Source: Alphaproteobacteria bacterium (lineage in GTDB: Bacteria > Pseudomonadota > Alphaproteobacteria > Rickettsiales > UBA998). Taken from it: DNA of 5,843 nucleotides. The position numbers and the translations under genes are program-made. Positions 5,003 to 5,843 of this stretch are shown here, piece after piece (within the stretch, counting starts at the first letter, position 1; each line of letters opens with the position of its first letter). The notes under the pieces are model-generated. The model had not been told where the DNA came from and did no database searches. It saw nothing but the letters and a program-made list of their open reading frames with translations. The DNA lies in NCBI GenBank assembly GCA_021730835.1, contig JAKFYP010000128.1:1-5843 (forward strand). Reading direction: 5' to 3'.

Positions 5003-5843
5003 TTATTCATCGTCCTTTTTCTCAATCTCCCGGTCGGCGAGGCGGCGCAAATCAAGCGCCCGCTGCCACGCCGGACTATCGCCGGGCAGGGAATCCATCG
5101 CCTGCATGGCAAATTCCCGGGCGATTTTCGGCTCATTATCGAGCATCGCCCCTTCCGCCTGCGCCAGCTTGGCCATTCCCAGATGCCCGAGCTTGCCTTC
5201 CGCCGTCGCCAGCAACCGCCATGTTTGCCGATAGGTCGGATCGGAGAGGCTTGAGCGCTCCAGATGCTCCGCCGCTTCCTGCGTCTTACCCTGCTCAAGC
5301 AACGCCTGTGCATAAGCCGTGCGGATCAGCGCCGAATCAGGCTCCATCTCCGCCGCCCTCCGGTAAACCGCCTCTGCCTCGGCAATGCGGTTGCTCTCAT
5401 AGAGCACCTGCCCCTCGGTATCGAGCAACCACGCATCCTCGCCTATCTCTGCCTTTAGTGCTTTGATCTCCACCAGCGCAGCGTCAGTCTCGGCTTTACG
5501 GTAGAGCGCCACCGCCCGCGCATAACGCGCTTTGGGGGAAGTATCGGCAACCGGATATTTCTGCAAAACCTCCTCAACCGGCGCTAAAAACCCCTCCAGC
5601 TTGCCGACCATGCGCTGGTGCATCAGGGTCAGATCCGCCGGGGATCGTTTATCCTTTATCGTGGATTCTTCAACAACGTGCCGCACATGCCGGATACGCT
5701 CGCGCCCCAGCGGGTGCGTCAGGGTATAGGGATCGGGAGTGCCGAAACGCTGTTTCTCACGGCGGCGCAGCAGTTCAAACGTCGAAAGCAGCCCTTTGGG
5801 TGAGATACCGGCTTCCTCCAGATAGCCAAGCGCCGCCTGATCG
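5003..5843 (-). CDS. M48-family metalloprotease with TPR repeats (N-terminus beyond window)
   Basis: The frame is open from the window edge to TAA at 5003-5005, giving 279 residues of the C-terminal part. It begins DQAALGYLEEAGISPKGLL, matching the segment just after the third zinc ligand (ExxAD) of BepA/YfgC-type M48 proteases. PYTLTHPLGRERI follows (38-50 of the visible part), the family's THP motif near the end of the catalytic domain. The HExxH zinc site is outside the window. Residues about 103-236 hold about four TPR-like helix pairs (for example AEAEAVYRRAAEMEPD), then a charged tail (EIEKKDDE). Such proteins are periplasmic and handle misfolded or stalled outer-membrane proteins. Pairing with the downstream DsbA-like gene suggests joint envelope quality control. 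The internal GTG at 5684-5686 is not the start, since conserved M48 sequence continues upstream of it. Confidence 0.85.
   Translation of the reverse strand, partial: DQAALGYLEEAGISPKGLLSTFELLRRREKQRFGTPDPYTLTHPLGRERIRHVRHVVEESTIKDKRSPADLTLMHQRMVGKLEGFLAPVEEVLQKYPVADTSPKARYARAVALYRKAETDAALVEIKALKAEIGEDAWLLDTEGQVLYESNRIAEAEAVYRRAAEMEPDSALIRTAYAQALLEQGKTQEAAEHLERSSLSDPTYRQTWRLLATAEGKLGHLGMAKLAQAEGAMLDNEPKIAREFAMQAMDSLPGDSPAWQRALDLRRLADREIEKKDDE

Overview
The window is a chromosomal stretch from a Gram-negative bacterium, most likely an alphaproteobacterium. The main evidence is a Rickettsia-type isocitrate dehydrogenase with the long C-terminal extension and the typical LFEFDG...QGE end. Supporting evidence is an M48/TPR protease followed by a ScsC/DsbA-like exported thiol oxidoreductase, and an intergenic palindrome starting CGTCATTGCGAG, a repeat type common in Rickettsiales and other alphaproteobacteria. 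Genus cannot be read from the sequence.

Layout. Positions 1-600 are AT-richer and look like accessory debris: the C-terminal end of a probable IS5-like transposase (to 70), then an eroded RTX-type secreted protein. Only the C-terminal type I secretion-like module of that protein is recognisable (274-591), with an in-frame amber codon (262-264) separating it from a short upstream segment. Positions 740-3230 (+) hold icd and, 4 bases after its stop, a membrane-anchored SGNH-hydrolase-like protein with a TTG start; they are probably co-transcribed.

Positions 3231-3662 are non-coding and structured. They contain an AT-rich perfect 11-bp inverted repeat, a near-consensus sigma70-type promoter (TTGGCA-N17-TATAAT), and a nested palindrome whose outer arms begin where transcription should start. 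Downstream is a bacterial PH-domain plus SHOCT protein (3663-4205, +). It converges with the minus-strand block, leaving 5 bases between stop codons. That block, read right to left, is an M48-family TPR protease cut by the window edge (5003-5843) and then a DsbA/ScsC-like protein (4211-4939), probably one envelope protein-quality-control operon.

How the genes work together: icd is central carbon metabolism (TCA cycle), and its active-site neighbourhood carries the Asp-Ile pair typical of NAD-dependent enzymes. The other intact genes point to the cell envelope: a periplasm-facing SGNH protein, a PH/SHOCT protein, a periplasmic thiol oxidoreductase and a periplasmic metalloprotease. I see no clear new defence or mobile system. 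The part most worth a second look is the promoter plus nested palindrome at 3420-3626, which would give the PH-SHOCT mRNA a long, highly folded 5' leader.
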